Source of the DNA: Cyanobacteria bacterium HKST-UBA02
Lineage (GTDB): Bacteria > Cyanobacteriota > Vampirovibrionia > Obscuribacterales > Obscuribacteraceae
DNA length: 8,429 nucleotides
Direction of reading: 5' to 3'
Assembly: GCA_020431945.1 (NCBI GenBank)
Contig: JAGQHH010000232.1
Coordinates: forward strand, 1 to 8,429
Shown: one piece after another, positions 1 through 6,576 of the stretch
Layout of the letters: every line of letters starts with the position of its first letter
Numbering within the stretch: position 1 is the stretch's first letter
Notes under the pieces: model-generated
What the model saw: the letters and a program-made list of their open reading frames with translations, nothing else
Told to the model about the DNA's origin: nothing
Databases searched by the model: none
Translations under genes and position numbers: made by a program

Positions 1-1160
1 CTTTTCAGTTGCTCGGAAAGCTCCGCAGGCTCCAGGGGAGGAGCAACCAGACAGTCTTTTTTGAGGCCCGAGATAATCCGGGAAGAAGCCGGGGCATGTC
101 TGACAGCCCAGCCGAGTCGAGGGCGCAAAGAGCGATCGGCCGGGTCCTGTTGAACACCGAAAAAGCCGCTCAGCATCTCCATCTCGAATACCTCGCCGGT
201 TCGCAGGTCAGCGAAATAGAAGGGTACTTGAGAGATGCCGGAAGGGAGGCTGTCGCTGCCGAAGCCGAAGACATCATCGAAAAGGAGGGGATTCCTGACG
301 GTACAGCACCCGGTCAGACTGTCCTTCAAATAAGGAAAGAGTTTGACTATCCAGCCATTGATCCGGGTGCCCGCGTATACCTCTTCGTCTTTGCAGATGT
401 TCTGCCAGAAGCTCAGATCCGGACTGCCCATGGCTGTCTGCCAGAGGTTGTCGGCGATCTCTCTTACTGCCGGAAGCCACCAGTCGAGATCGAAACCCTC
501 GAGAAGATCGAGCTTCCTTACAAGAAGAGCCCAGTCGCTTGCTTCACCCAGAAGCGTGACCGAGGGAATTCCGCATCCGGAGAAAAGAACGAGAGTGAAA
601 TAGTTCTGAAAAGTATCGAGGAGCGCTACCTGGCAGGCGAGTTTCTCGATCGCACCACTGGTGGTGAAATCACAGGAAAGAGAAGCGAATCGCTCACCGA
701 TGATCGTCTCGACCTCTCGAGCCAGAGCTTCTATGCCAGCTCCCCAGTCGCTTTCCGGCGATCGAGCATCGAGCCCGGGCACGGAGGCTGTCACTAAAAG
801 TTTGCCTTCGTGGCTGACGAAGCGGTGACGGTACTTCTCGGGATTGTTATTGATGTGCTGGGCGAAGCCCTGAACAACGGCAATCCAGATCATGTCCGGA
901 GAAAGAACGAGAGGTCTGTGCCCGGCATACGCCAGGTGGACCGCAGAGAACAAAGGATTATTATAGACCTCGTCCACCGATTTGCAGTTGTAGTCCGAGC
1001 AAGAAAGAATAGTCTGGTCTTCCTCTGGACTCATTGACTGATGCTGCAGCAATCGCTCCAGCACCGCCACTGTGAGTCGCTCGGGAAGCGGCTCGGAAGC
1101 CGGTTCTACATCATGAACACGAAAGCTGATCGAGGCGGGATCCTGGATGGTTTTTGGCAT
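1..1160 (-). CDS. DUF4419 domain protein, 3' end beyond left edge
   Basis: Reading the minus strand from ATG at 1160 gives 386 codons with no stop before the left edge, so the C terminus is missing. The start is well supported: GGAAGGAG sits at 1172-1165, 4 nt upstream. The protein matches what I recall of DUF4419 (PF14388). It has HRPLVLSPDMIWIAVVQGF (81-99), then NNNPEKYRHRFVSHEGK (104-120), SCDFTTSG (162-169), the core CGIPSVTLLGEASDW (196-210) and FW..I..(Y)AGTRINGWIVKLFPY (251-277). No signal peptide or membrane segment is seen, so it is probably cytoplasmic. The family has no established biochemical function; it is known from fungi and other eukaryotes as well as bacteria. It is transcribed divergently from the AAA+ ATPase gene, 240 bp away. 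Residues 340-386 lie past the conserved part and look less constrained. I am confident of the gene and fairly confident of the family; nothing supports a function. Confidence 0.88.
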   Translation of the reverse strand, partial: MPKTIQDPASISFRVHDVEPASEPLPERLTVAVLERLLQHQSMSPEEDQTILSCSDYNCKSVDEVYNNPLFSAVHLAYAGHRPLVLSPDMIWIAVVQGFAQHINNNPEKYRHRFVSHEGKLLVTASVPGLDARSPESDWGAGIEALAREVETIIGERFASLSCDFTTSGAIEKLACQVALLDTFQNYFTLVLFSGCGIPSVTLLGEASDWALLVRKLDLLEGFDLDWWLPAVREIADNLWQTAMGSPDLSFWQNICKDEEVYAGTRINGWIVKLFPYLKDSLTGCCTVRNPLLFDDVFGFGSDSLPSGISQVPFYFADLRTGEVFEMEMLSGFFGVQQDPADRSLRPRLGWAVRHAPASSRIISGLKKDCLVAPPLEPAELSEQLK

Positions 1161-1196
1161 AGGGCTCCTTCCTTTGCTGGTGGCAGAAATCCGCCC

Positions 1197-1214
1197 TCCG
1201 TCACGGATAACGGA
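1197..1214. repeat. ACGGA cluster, operator-like
   Basis: Three copies of ACGGA occur within 18 bp. TCCGT (1197-1201) is inverted relative to ACGGA at 1203-1207 with one base between, and a direct ACGGA follows at 1210-1214 after TA. The cluster lies in the predicted leader of the DUF4419 gene, between its candidate promoter and its start codon. That position would suit a repressor site or a small RNA hairpin. Chance occurrence cannot be excluded for a 5-bp unit. Confidence 0.25.
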
Positions 1215-1240
1215 AGGATGATTCGAAAGTTTCTATTAAT

Positions 1241-1269
1241 ATTATCGCTCATTTCGCCTCCGGGCGCAA
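1241..1269 (-). promoter_or_regulatory. Candidate sigma-70 promoter for the DUF4419 gene
   Basis: On the minus strand, TTGCGC (1269-1264) and GATAAT (1246-1241) are separated by 17 nt. The -10 box matches TATAAT at five of six positions; the -35 box matches TTGACA only in its TTG. Transcription would start near 1234, giving a leader of about 75 nt before the ATG at 1160. The prediction is from motif matching only, and AT-rich sequence on either side (TATTAATATTAT) could offer other -10 boxes. Confidence 0.4.
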
Positions 1270-1400
1270 CCACGCAAACCCTTACCCCGCAATACTTTCC
1301 GGCGACGAGAACAGGTCATTTCGAGGCTTTTTTGTCGGTTTTTCGGGTCGTAGAAAAGGGTAGAAAATAGGTCTACTCTCCAGGAAATGGAGGACCAAGA

Positions 1401-2819
1401 ATGACATTTTCCGGCTTCAATATTCCCGAGTTCCTGCCCAAGGACCTGATTCCAAAAGACCTCTGGCCCAAGGATCTGCGTCAGAAGATCTACGAGCATA
1501 TGGGCAAGGATCCGGCAACCCTGCCGATCATCACCGAGCAGTTCGAGAAGTACAATCAGCCAAACCTGCAGCTCGCTCTCGACGAGCTCACCGGCACCGA
1601 AGGACGTAGCGCCCATATCCTCGGGATCCAGGGCGGCTTCATGGGAGCGATCACCGGTACGGCTCTGGGAGACCTGGTGTCTCCACCCTCGGTGGCAAGC
1701 TTCGTCGGTCTCGGTGGAGCCAAGGAAGGCTCGGTCCAGTATCTGAACATGAATCTGGACGGCGATCGCAAGCTCGCCTGCGTCCAGGCCGGTCTCTATC
1801 TTGTCTCGGGAAAGCCCAAGCTGGTCTTGCTTTTGAGACAGCAAGCGGTGATGGACATTATGAACTCTGCCAAGATCAACCTCGATGTCATGGCAGAAGA
1901 CGCAAAGGACGCCGAGGAGTTCGTTAAGAACATCCAGAGAGCCGTGGGGCGCCACAATGTCTATCGCGGGAAAGTCCTCTCGGTGTCGAGCGGCGATGGT
2001 CCAGGTGCCGGTCAGGGACTGCAATTCCACAGTCTTCCCGAAGTCTCCCGGGACAAAATCATCCTTCCCGACGGTCTGCTCAAACGCATCGAGAGACAGA
2101 CCGTGGAGGTCGGCAAATACAGCGAAAAGCTCAAGAGAGCCGGTCGACGGCTTAAGCGAGGCATTCTTCTGCACGGCAAGCCCGGCACGGGAAAGACGCT
2201 CACAGCCATGTATCTGGCCTCCGAGATGAAAGGCCGGACGGTATTTCTAGTGACCGGCAGAGGTCAGGGGACGATAAACAGCTCCTGCTTCTTTGCGCGC
2301 TGGCTGGAGCCGTCCATGGTGGTCATCGAGGATGTGGACCTGATCGCCGAAGATCGAAACGCTCCGGGTGGCTGCAATACAGCCCTCCTGCTCGAGCTCA
2401 TGAACGAGATGGATGGTCTCGCTGACGATGTCGATGTGCTTTTCGTGCTCACCACCAACCGTCCGGACATACTGGAGCCGGCCCTCGCCTCGCGCCCGGG
2501 ACGGGTGGACCAGGCCTACGAGGTACCGCTTCCGGACGCAGACTGCCGCCGGCGACTCTTCGATCTCTACTGCCAGGGTCTCACCATCAAAGTCGACGAC
2601 ATGGAAGTATTCGTCAAGCGCACAGCCGGAGCGAGCGCCGCCTTCATCAGCGAGCTCATGCGCAAGGCCGCGCTTTTTGCCGCCGCCGATAGTGGCGAGG
2701 ACATCGTCGTGGAGTCGAGACATCTCGACGAGGCCATGCACGAGATGGTGGTGGCAGGGGGTCCCCTGACCAAGAGCCTCCTCGGCTCCAGGGGAATCGG
2801 ATTCAATCCGGAAGCTTAG
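1401..2819 (+). CDS. AAA+ ATPase, single domain, Bcs1-like Walker B
   Basis: A 472-residue protein with one classical AAA+ module at about 215-455. Walker A is GKPGTGKT (259-266, Lys265). Walker B is MVVIEDVD (306-313), with Glu-Asp in place of the usual Asp-Glu, as in Bcs1-type ATPases. Sensor 1 is TTNRPD (351-356), candidate arginine fingers are Arg365 and Arg368 in SRPGRVD, and the sensor-2 region is GASAAFISELMRKAA (410-424). Residues 1-210 form a family-specific N-terminal region with no recognisable domain; it opens with three tandem PKDL units (13-26) and contains a Gly-rich stretch (75-110). There is no membrane segment and no protease domain, so this is not FtsH. The segment where a pore-loop aromatic is expected (284-296) has none. 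I recall similar stand-alone ATPases in Actinobacteria; substrates are unknown. GGAGG (1389-1393) lies 7 nt before the ATG. The gene is divergent from the DUF4419 gene. The enzymatic class is clear; the role is not. Confidence 0.95.
   Translation: MTFSGFNIPEFLPKDLIPKDLWPKDLRQKIYEHMGKDPATLPIITEQFEKYNQPNLQLALDELTGTEGRSAHILGIQGGFMGAITGTALGDLVSPPSVASFVGLGGAKEGSVQYLNMNLDGDRKLACVQAGLYLVSGKPKLVLLLRQQAVMDIMNSAKINLDVMAEDAKDAEEFVKNIQRAVGRHNVYRGKVLSVSSGDGPGAGQGLQFHSLPEVSRDKIILPDGLLKRIERQTVEVGKYSEKLKRAGRRLKRGILLHGKPGTGKTLTAMYLASEMKGRTVFLVTGRGQGTINSSCFFARWLEPSMVVIEDVDLIAEDRNAPGGCNTALLLELMNEMDGLADDVDVLFVLTTNRPDILEPALASRPGRVDQAYEVPLPDADCRRRLFDLYCQGLTIKVDDMEVFVKRTAGASAAFISELMRKAALFAAADSGEDIVVESRHLDEAMHEMVVAGGPLTKSLLGSRGIGFNPEA
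1437..1481 (+). repeat. Three tandem 15-nt repeats encoding PKDL-x
   Basis: Three consecutive 15-nt units encode PKDLI, PKDLW and PKDLR (residues 13-27 of the AAA+ ATPase). The outer two share GCCCAAGGAYCTG at a 30-nt offset; the middle one uses different synonymous codons. The peptide is preserved better than the DNA, which suggests selection on the peptide and not a recent slippage event. Confidence 0.75.
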
Positions 2820-2869
2820 CCTCGCAGGCTCAGATTAATTCGCCCGAACCCTTGCTCGGCCAAGACCAC

Positions 2870-2901
2870 AAGCCTCCTGACAAGCATCCAGGGAGAGGCT
2901 T
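2870..2901. other. Hairpin-forming inverted repeat between the ATPase gene and the next gene
   Basis: AAGCCTC (2870-2876) pairs with GAGGCTT (2895-2901), and an inner CTG/CAG can extend the pairing across a loop. No U-tract follows (the next bases are TAGGCCC), so it is a poor intrinsic terminator on the plus strand. It could be an RNA-processing or attenuating hairpin in the 138-bp gap between the ATPase gene and the 225-residue gene. A second small hairpin, AGCCT-CGC-AGGCT (2818-2830), overlaps the end of the ATPase stop codon. Confidence 0.3.
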
Positions 2902-2957
2902 TAGGCCCGGTTGCGGGTAAATAAACAAGAGCGCATAGCAGAGGTGGAGGCAACCCC

Positions 2958-3635
2958 ATGTCCGAATCCGATCGTCCCGAGCAGAAAAACAACATCTCTC
3001 CCCCGGGCTTCGATTTCAATTTCACGGACGCCAAACTAAGCGACGTCAAACCTCCGGGCAAGAGTGAAGGCACACCACCTGCCGGGGACTTGCAGATAGC
3101 TTATGGCGACCCTCCTCAGACCCGTCAGGAGAAGTTGCAGGAGTTCGTGGACGGCTTCGGCAAAGTCGGAAAGCTCTACTCGGATTCGGTCCAGGACAAC
3201 GACCGCTTCGGCAAGTTCCAGGATCGAATGGCTCAGGTCTATAGTAGCGACAGGGACGGTTTCCTAGACCTGGCGCGGGTCGGCAAGGAGATGACCGACA
3301 AGCCGCCTGCCAGCCCCGAGAAGCTCGGCGAAGGACTGGCAGATGCCATAGCCGACAAAATCAGCCGTATGCAGGCTGGAGGCAATGTGGAGCTGGACGG
3401 ACCCGAGATGATGAATTTCCAGGGAGCAGTGGCGGGCATGATGCTGGCGGCACGCTCTACTTTCGAGCCGGGAACCATGGACAAGCAGACCGTAGCCATG
3501 GTGGACGCCCTGGATGCGCGCTTGCAGGCGAAAAACGTCCCATATATTCGCGGCATCATCTGGGGCGATACCCACGAGCCCGGGCTGGCATTGATCCGAC
3601 CCGGCACCCAGGTAGACCGGCACAACTACCTCTGA
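2958..3635 (+). CDS. Uncharacterised soluble protein, 225 residues
   Basis: I do not recognise this protein. The start is supported by GGTGGAGG (2943-2950), 7 nt before the ATG. Residues 1-55 are polar and rich in Pro, Gly, Asp and Lys (for example SPPGFDF, DVKPPGK, EGTPPAGD), so probably disordered. Residues 55-190 look mostly helical, with charged amphipathic stretches (KLQEFVDGFGKVGKLYSDSVQ, DGFLDLARVGKEM, LGEGLADAIADKISRM) and a Met- and Ala-rich helix (MMNFQGAVAGMMLAA, 151-165). The C-terminal 30 residues (PYIRGIIWGDTHEPGLALI) look like a short beta segment. There is no signal peptide, membrane segment, cysteine or obvious catalytic motif, so it is probably cytoplasmic. It follows the AAA+ gene in the same direction after 138 bp and may be cotranscribed as a partner or substrate, though that is inference from position alone. 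Its stop lies 4 bp from the stop of the convergent caspase gene. Confidence 0.8.
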   Translation: MSESDRPEQKNNISPPGFDFNFTDAKLSDVKPPGKSEGTPPAGDLQIAYGDPPQTRQEKLQEFVDGFGKVGKLYSDSVQDNDRFGKFQDRMAQVYSSDRDGFLDLARVGKEMTDKPPASPEKLGEGLADAIADKISRMQAGGNVELDGPEMMNFQGAVAGMMLAARSTFEPGTMDKQTVAMVDALDARLQAKNVPYIRGIIWGDTHEPGLALIRPGTQVDRHNYL

Positions 3636-3657
3636 ACGGCTATTGCAATCCCGGTCT
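3614..3657. repeat. Inverted repeat spanning two convergent stop codons
   Basis: AGACCGG (3614-3620) is the reverse complement of CCGGTCT (3651-3657). The 30-nt interval holds the TGA of the plus-strand gene and the TAG of the caspase gene. The stem is only 7 bp and no T-run follows on either strand, so it is not a convincing terminator; it could still stabilise the 3' ends of overlapping convergent transcripts. Confidence 0.25.
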
Positions 3658-6354
3658 CGGCTCCGCCGGCGGTGTCGAGATCATCAGATCGTTTCCTTCC
3701 CACTTGCTCTGCAGAACCGGGGTCTGGACCTCGCCATTGCGGTCGAGCTGGACTTCTTCCTGGACTTTAGACTTCATGAAGTCGAAAACATTGCCCAGTT
3801 TGGGATCCTTTCTGAGCCCGTCGATAAGATAGTGCGTGAACACGCCGTTCTCGTAGCGCTTGGACTCCCATGAGGTCTGATTGGCGCCACTTGAGCAAAT
3901 CACCATCTGTCCGGTTCCCTGAGCGACCTGATTGGCATCGACGCCGAAATTGCGGAAGATGCCTTTGGCACCAACTGCGGCACCACTGTGACAGGCGTCC
4001 ATGAGCAGCACCACACGATCCGAGTGCACCCGATTCTTGATGACGTCCGCGAATTGCTGAAGCGGAATACCGGTTGCGTAGAGGCTGTTCTTGTCGGTGT
4101 TGTACGCGACCAGATAATTGACGCTGTTGACGTCCATCTGGGTCGGGCTTCCGTGGGAGGAGAAGAAGATCAAAACCAGATCGTCCGGGTTCGCCACTCT
4201 CGGCAGCCACTTGTCTCCGAGCTGAGCCATGATCTCCTCGCGAGTAGCCTTCTCGTTGGTGAGAAGACGGACGTGATCAGGGGCGAAGTGGGCTTCTTTC
4301 ACCAGATAGTCGGCGAAATCAGTGGCGTCTTTGGCAGCGTACTTGAGATTGATGCCGGGATCCTTGAATTTGCTTATGCCCACCACCAGGGCCCATTTGT
4401 CCTTGATGGGCCGGTTATTCATGCGCATCCCGCCTTTCTTGCCACGCAGGGCGGCGGCGGCAGCTCTGAGATTCTCGACGCTGGCTTTGATCTCTTTCTT
4501 GCCCTCGACATAGTTCCAGATCCTGGTGAATGCCTCATAGCCGAGCGGCAACGCGGCAATTTCCAAATTGTCCTTGCCGAGGGTCCGCTCTTTGATTTCT
4601 TCAGCCTGCTTTCTAAAGGTCTCGGCATCGCCGTTCTGACCGAGCTTGGTAGAAACGTCCGCCAGACCCTCGAGAATCTTGGCCACGAAAGGATGATTCT
4701 CGCCGAGCTGCTTCTCATCGGTGGTCAGAGCCTTCTGATAGAGCGCGGCGGCTTTGCTGAAGTCACCGAGTTTGACATAGGAGTCGGCCAGGTTGGTCTC
4801 CACCTCGGCCACGAAGGGTGTATGGAGACTTTCGCCTTTCACGTCTTTCGGGCAGTTGAGAATGCCGTAAGTGAGAGCCTTGGTTAGCGGTGTCTTGGCC
4901 TGATCCGCCTGCTCCTGCAGGTTGTGGTTGCGACCGAGAGCATTGAGATTGTCCGCGACCTGATTGCTTGTCTTGCCGATGGTCTTCTCGAAAATTCCGA
5001 CGGCTTTCTCCAGGTTCTTCTCGGCAGGCAGATACTTTTCCTGCTGCTGATCGGCAAGCCCGAGATGAGCGAGAACCTCTGCTACTTCTTTCGACTCGGG
5101 TCCAAAAACTTTCTGCCTGAGATTGAGGGCTCTGTTCAGATAAGTCTCCGCCTTGTCATAAGAGGTCATGTCCAGGAAACACCGCCCATAGACAAGGAGA
5201 CAACGGGAAAGGCGCGGATCCGCCTCACCGAAGGTCTCGGCTTCTTCGAGCGCGGCCGAGAGCAACTCCTGAGCCTCGGCATAGTCGCCCTGCTGGAAAG
5301 CTCTCTCACCGACATTGCAAAAAGTATTGCAGGACCCCTCGTCGGGAAGCGAAGCGATACCCTTGAGGCCGGGCTCCTGGCTGCGATTGAGAGTCAGATT
5401 GACGACGTCGAAAATCAGCTCTGTCTTGGCGTCCAGGGCCTTTTTCTGAGCCTTTGTCGGCACGAACATGCCATCCTTATTTATAGATCCGCCGAGCTGC
5501 GCCATGAGAGTCTTGTCTTTCTTGATCTGCTCGGACAGCTCTTTCAGGATGTCGTTCTCGATGGTCTCCGGTGAGACCATATCTTTGGCATCCCCTGATT
5601 TGAGACCGAGCATTTTCCAGATGGAAAGCTGGGTGATCTGCTCCTGACGTTTTTGCTTCTCCCGGCTTACGACTTTGCGCTGGGCGATTTTGCGGATTCG
5701 CTCGACATCTTTTTTGACTATTTCCTCAGCCTTGCTTCTGGATAGCTCTGGATTCGCCTTCATGAGATCTTTGATCCGGCTCTCGAGCTGATCGTTGACT
5801 TCGCCGTCGATCATCGAATCGATGGAAGCCTGGGACGGGTAGAGAAGATTGCCGAAGGCTCCTGCCGCCTCGAGCTCTTTGCCGGCAGCGACGATCTGGG
5901 AAAGCTCGTTCCAAGTACCCGTATCCTGGTAATTGGTCGGCTCGAAGTCGAGACCCTGCTGCACCGGTGGCGGTGGCGGGACAGATTTGGGCGAAGCGCA
6001 GAAAGTGTCCAGATTAACGATAGACGTTTGCCCCGGTGGAACCGATACCATCATGTCCATGTTGATGAGCATGGTCTGGACCGAGGAGCTATTGGGCTTG
6101 AGGACCTCGTTTGCCGGTACCACCACCGTCATCGGCTCGCTACCCGTATTGGTGAGCTGCAGGCTGACCCTGGTGGTGTTGACACTGTCACCGTTCACCT
6201 TGAGGTTGAGCTTGCCGGACTTGACCGCTTGCCTCAAGGTAACTAGATTCGGTTTGGTTACCGCTTCGGCGGACCCGGCTCCCTGAAACAAGAGGGCAGC
6301 GGCACAGAAGAATACAAATAAGATGCGGACTGGCTGCGACTTTCGCTGATGCAT
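3640..6354 (-). CDS. Exported caspase-family (C14) peptidase with TPR repeats
   Basis: A 904-residue protein if started at ATG 6354. An upstream in-frame ATG at 6393 would add 13 residues, but it puts a non-basic extension before the signal peptide and has no ribosome site. From 6354 there is a standard signal peptide: basic MHQRKSQPVR, hydrophobic ILFVFFCAAALLF, and AEA cleavage after residue 31. Residues 32-120 look beta-rich, like an Ig-type domain (VSLQLTNTGSEPMTVVVP). A Pro5 run (126-130) and a charged helical region (about 185-310, possibly coiled coil) follow. Kinesin-light-chain-type TPRs of about 42 residues occupy 342-595. The caspase domain is at 652-890, with catalytic His734 in FFSSHGS and Cys788 in LLMDACHSGA; Asp786 is the position tied to basic P1 preference in metacaspases. 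The dyad looks intact, so activity is expected, probably in the periplasm or outside the cell. It diverges from the 247-residue gene and converges on the 225-residue gene. Substrate unknown. Confidence 0.95.
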   Translation of the reverse strand: MHQRKSQPVRILFVFFCAAALLFQGAGSAEAVTKPNLVTLRQAVKSGKLNLKVNGDSVNTTRVSLQLTNTGSEPMTVVVPANEVLKPNSSSVQTMLINMDMMVSVPPGQTSIVNLDTFCASPKSVPPPPPVQQGLDFEPTNYQDTGTWNELSQIVAAGKELEAAGAFGNLLYPSQASIDSMIDGEVNDQLESRIKDLMKANPELSRSKAEEIVKKDVERIRKIAQRKVVSREKQKRQEQITQLSIWKMLGLKSGDAKDMVSPETIENDILKELSEQIKKDKTLMAQLGGSINKDGMFVPTKAQKKALDAKTELIFDVVNLTLNRSQEPGLKGIASLPDEGSCNTFCNVGERAFQQGDYAEAQELLSAALEEAETFGEADPRLSRCLLVYGRCFLDMTSYDKAETYLNRALNLRQKVFGPESKEVAEVLAHLGLADQQQEKYLPAEKNLEKAVGIFEKTIGKTSNQVADNLNALGRNHNLQEQADQAKTPLTKALTYGILNCPKDVKGESLHTPFVAEVETNLADSYVKLGDFSKAAALYQKALTTDEKQLGENHPFVAKILEGLADVSTKLGQNGDAETFRKQAEEIKERTLGKDNLEIAALPLGYEAFTRIWNYVEGKKEIKASVENLRAAAAALRGKKGGMRMNNRPIKDKWALVVGISKFKDPGINLKYAAKDATDFADYLVKEAHFAPDHVRLLTNEKATREEIMAQLGDKWLPRVANPDDLVLIFFSSHGSPTQMDVNSVNYLVAYNTDKNSLYATGIPLQQFADVIKNRVHSDRVVLLMDACHSGAAVGAKGIFRNFGVDANQVAQGTGQMVICSSGANQTSWESKRYENGVFTHYLIDGLRKDPKLGNVFDFMKSKVQEEVQLDRNGEVQTPVLQSKWEGNDLMISTPPAEPRPGLQ

Positions 6355-6356
6355 TT

Positions 6357-6365
6357 GAACCCCGA
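6357..6365 (-). promoter_or_regulatory. TCGGGGTTC motif before the caspase start
   Basis: TCGGGGTTC ends 2 nt before the ATG at 6354 and contains a GGGG core in ribosome-binding position. The identical 9-mer precedes the divergent gene at 6563-6571. It may be a shared, slightly non-canonical ribosome site or a site recognised by a common regulator. Its presence supports 6354 over 6393 as the start. Confidence 0.4.
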
Positions 6366-6562
6366 TGTCGGAAAGAGTGAAACTGGATCGCATGGATATT
6401 CTACGAATTCGGACCGATAATTAGCGGCAGAGACTGATTTTGTTCCCAGGCTGAAATCTTTTTTAAGGGCTCATTCTAATATATGGGACACATTTCCGCT
6501 CGGCAGAATTGCCAAGGGGATAAATTAGTTTCCAGCTTACTACAACACAGTTACCCGGGGGG

Positions 6563-6571
6563 TCGGGGTTC
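6563..6571 (+). promoter_or_regulatory. TCGGGGTTC motif before the 247-residue gene
   Basis: This is the second, oppositely oriented copy of the 9-mer, ending 5 nt before the ATG at 6577. It is preceded by another G-run (6557-6562), so the start region is unusually G-rich and has no GGAGG-type Shine-Dalgarno site. Confidence 0.4.
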
Positions 6572-6576
6572 TAATT

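Larger units (their letters stand above)
6355..6576. promoter_or_regulatory. Divergent intergenic region between the caspase and 247-residue genes
   Basis: This 222-bp non-coding spacer must hold the start signals for both flanking genes. On the minus strand, TAGAAT (6403-6398) is a good -10 box, but no matching -35 box stands 16-18 nt upstream. If used, transcription would begin inside the upstream alternative start of the caspase gene, which favours the ATG at 6354. On the plus strand, TAATAT (6477-6482) is a possible -10 box without a convincing -35. A short T-run (6459-6464) and a small GGCA-GAAT-TGCC palindrome (6502-6513) are also present. No open reading frame of note lies here. Confidence 0.45.

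Noticed and set aside
9..797. 262-codon open frame on the plus strand
   Set aside because: It is antisense to the DUF4419 gene, its translation has low-complexity mixed composition with no recognisable motif, and there is no good ribosome site.
1332..1366. TTGTCG with TAGAAA as a promoter for the ATPase gene
   Set aside because: The spacings are 13 or 23 nt, both outside the usable range, so no plus-strand promoter was annotated here.
1242..2174. 310-codon open frame on the minus strand
   Set aside because: It lies antisense to the AAA+ gene, whose frame carries all the expected ATPase motifs. The antisense product has no domain and would also cover the divergent promoter region.
1401..2819. 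FtsH identity for the AAA+ protein
   Set aside because: The AAA+ motifs are similar, but there is no N-terminal membrane segment, no HEXXH zinc site, and the protein ends soon after the AAA+ lid.
3988..4887. 299-codon plus-strand frame, and a similar 216-codon frame at 4924-5574
   Set aside because: Both are antisense shadows of the caspase-TPR gene, whose TPR and caspase motifs are continuous over the same DNA.
6355..6393. Upstream ATG at 6393 as the start of the caspase gene
   Set aside because: It would add MRSSFTLSDIGVQ ahead of a normal basic signal-peptide start, lacks a ribosome site, and overlaps a possible -10 box. It cannot be fully excluded.
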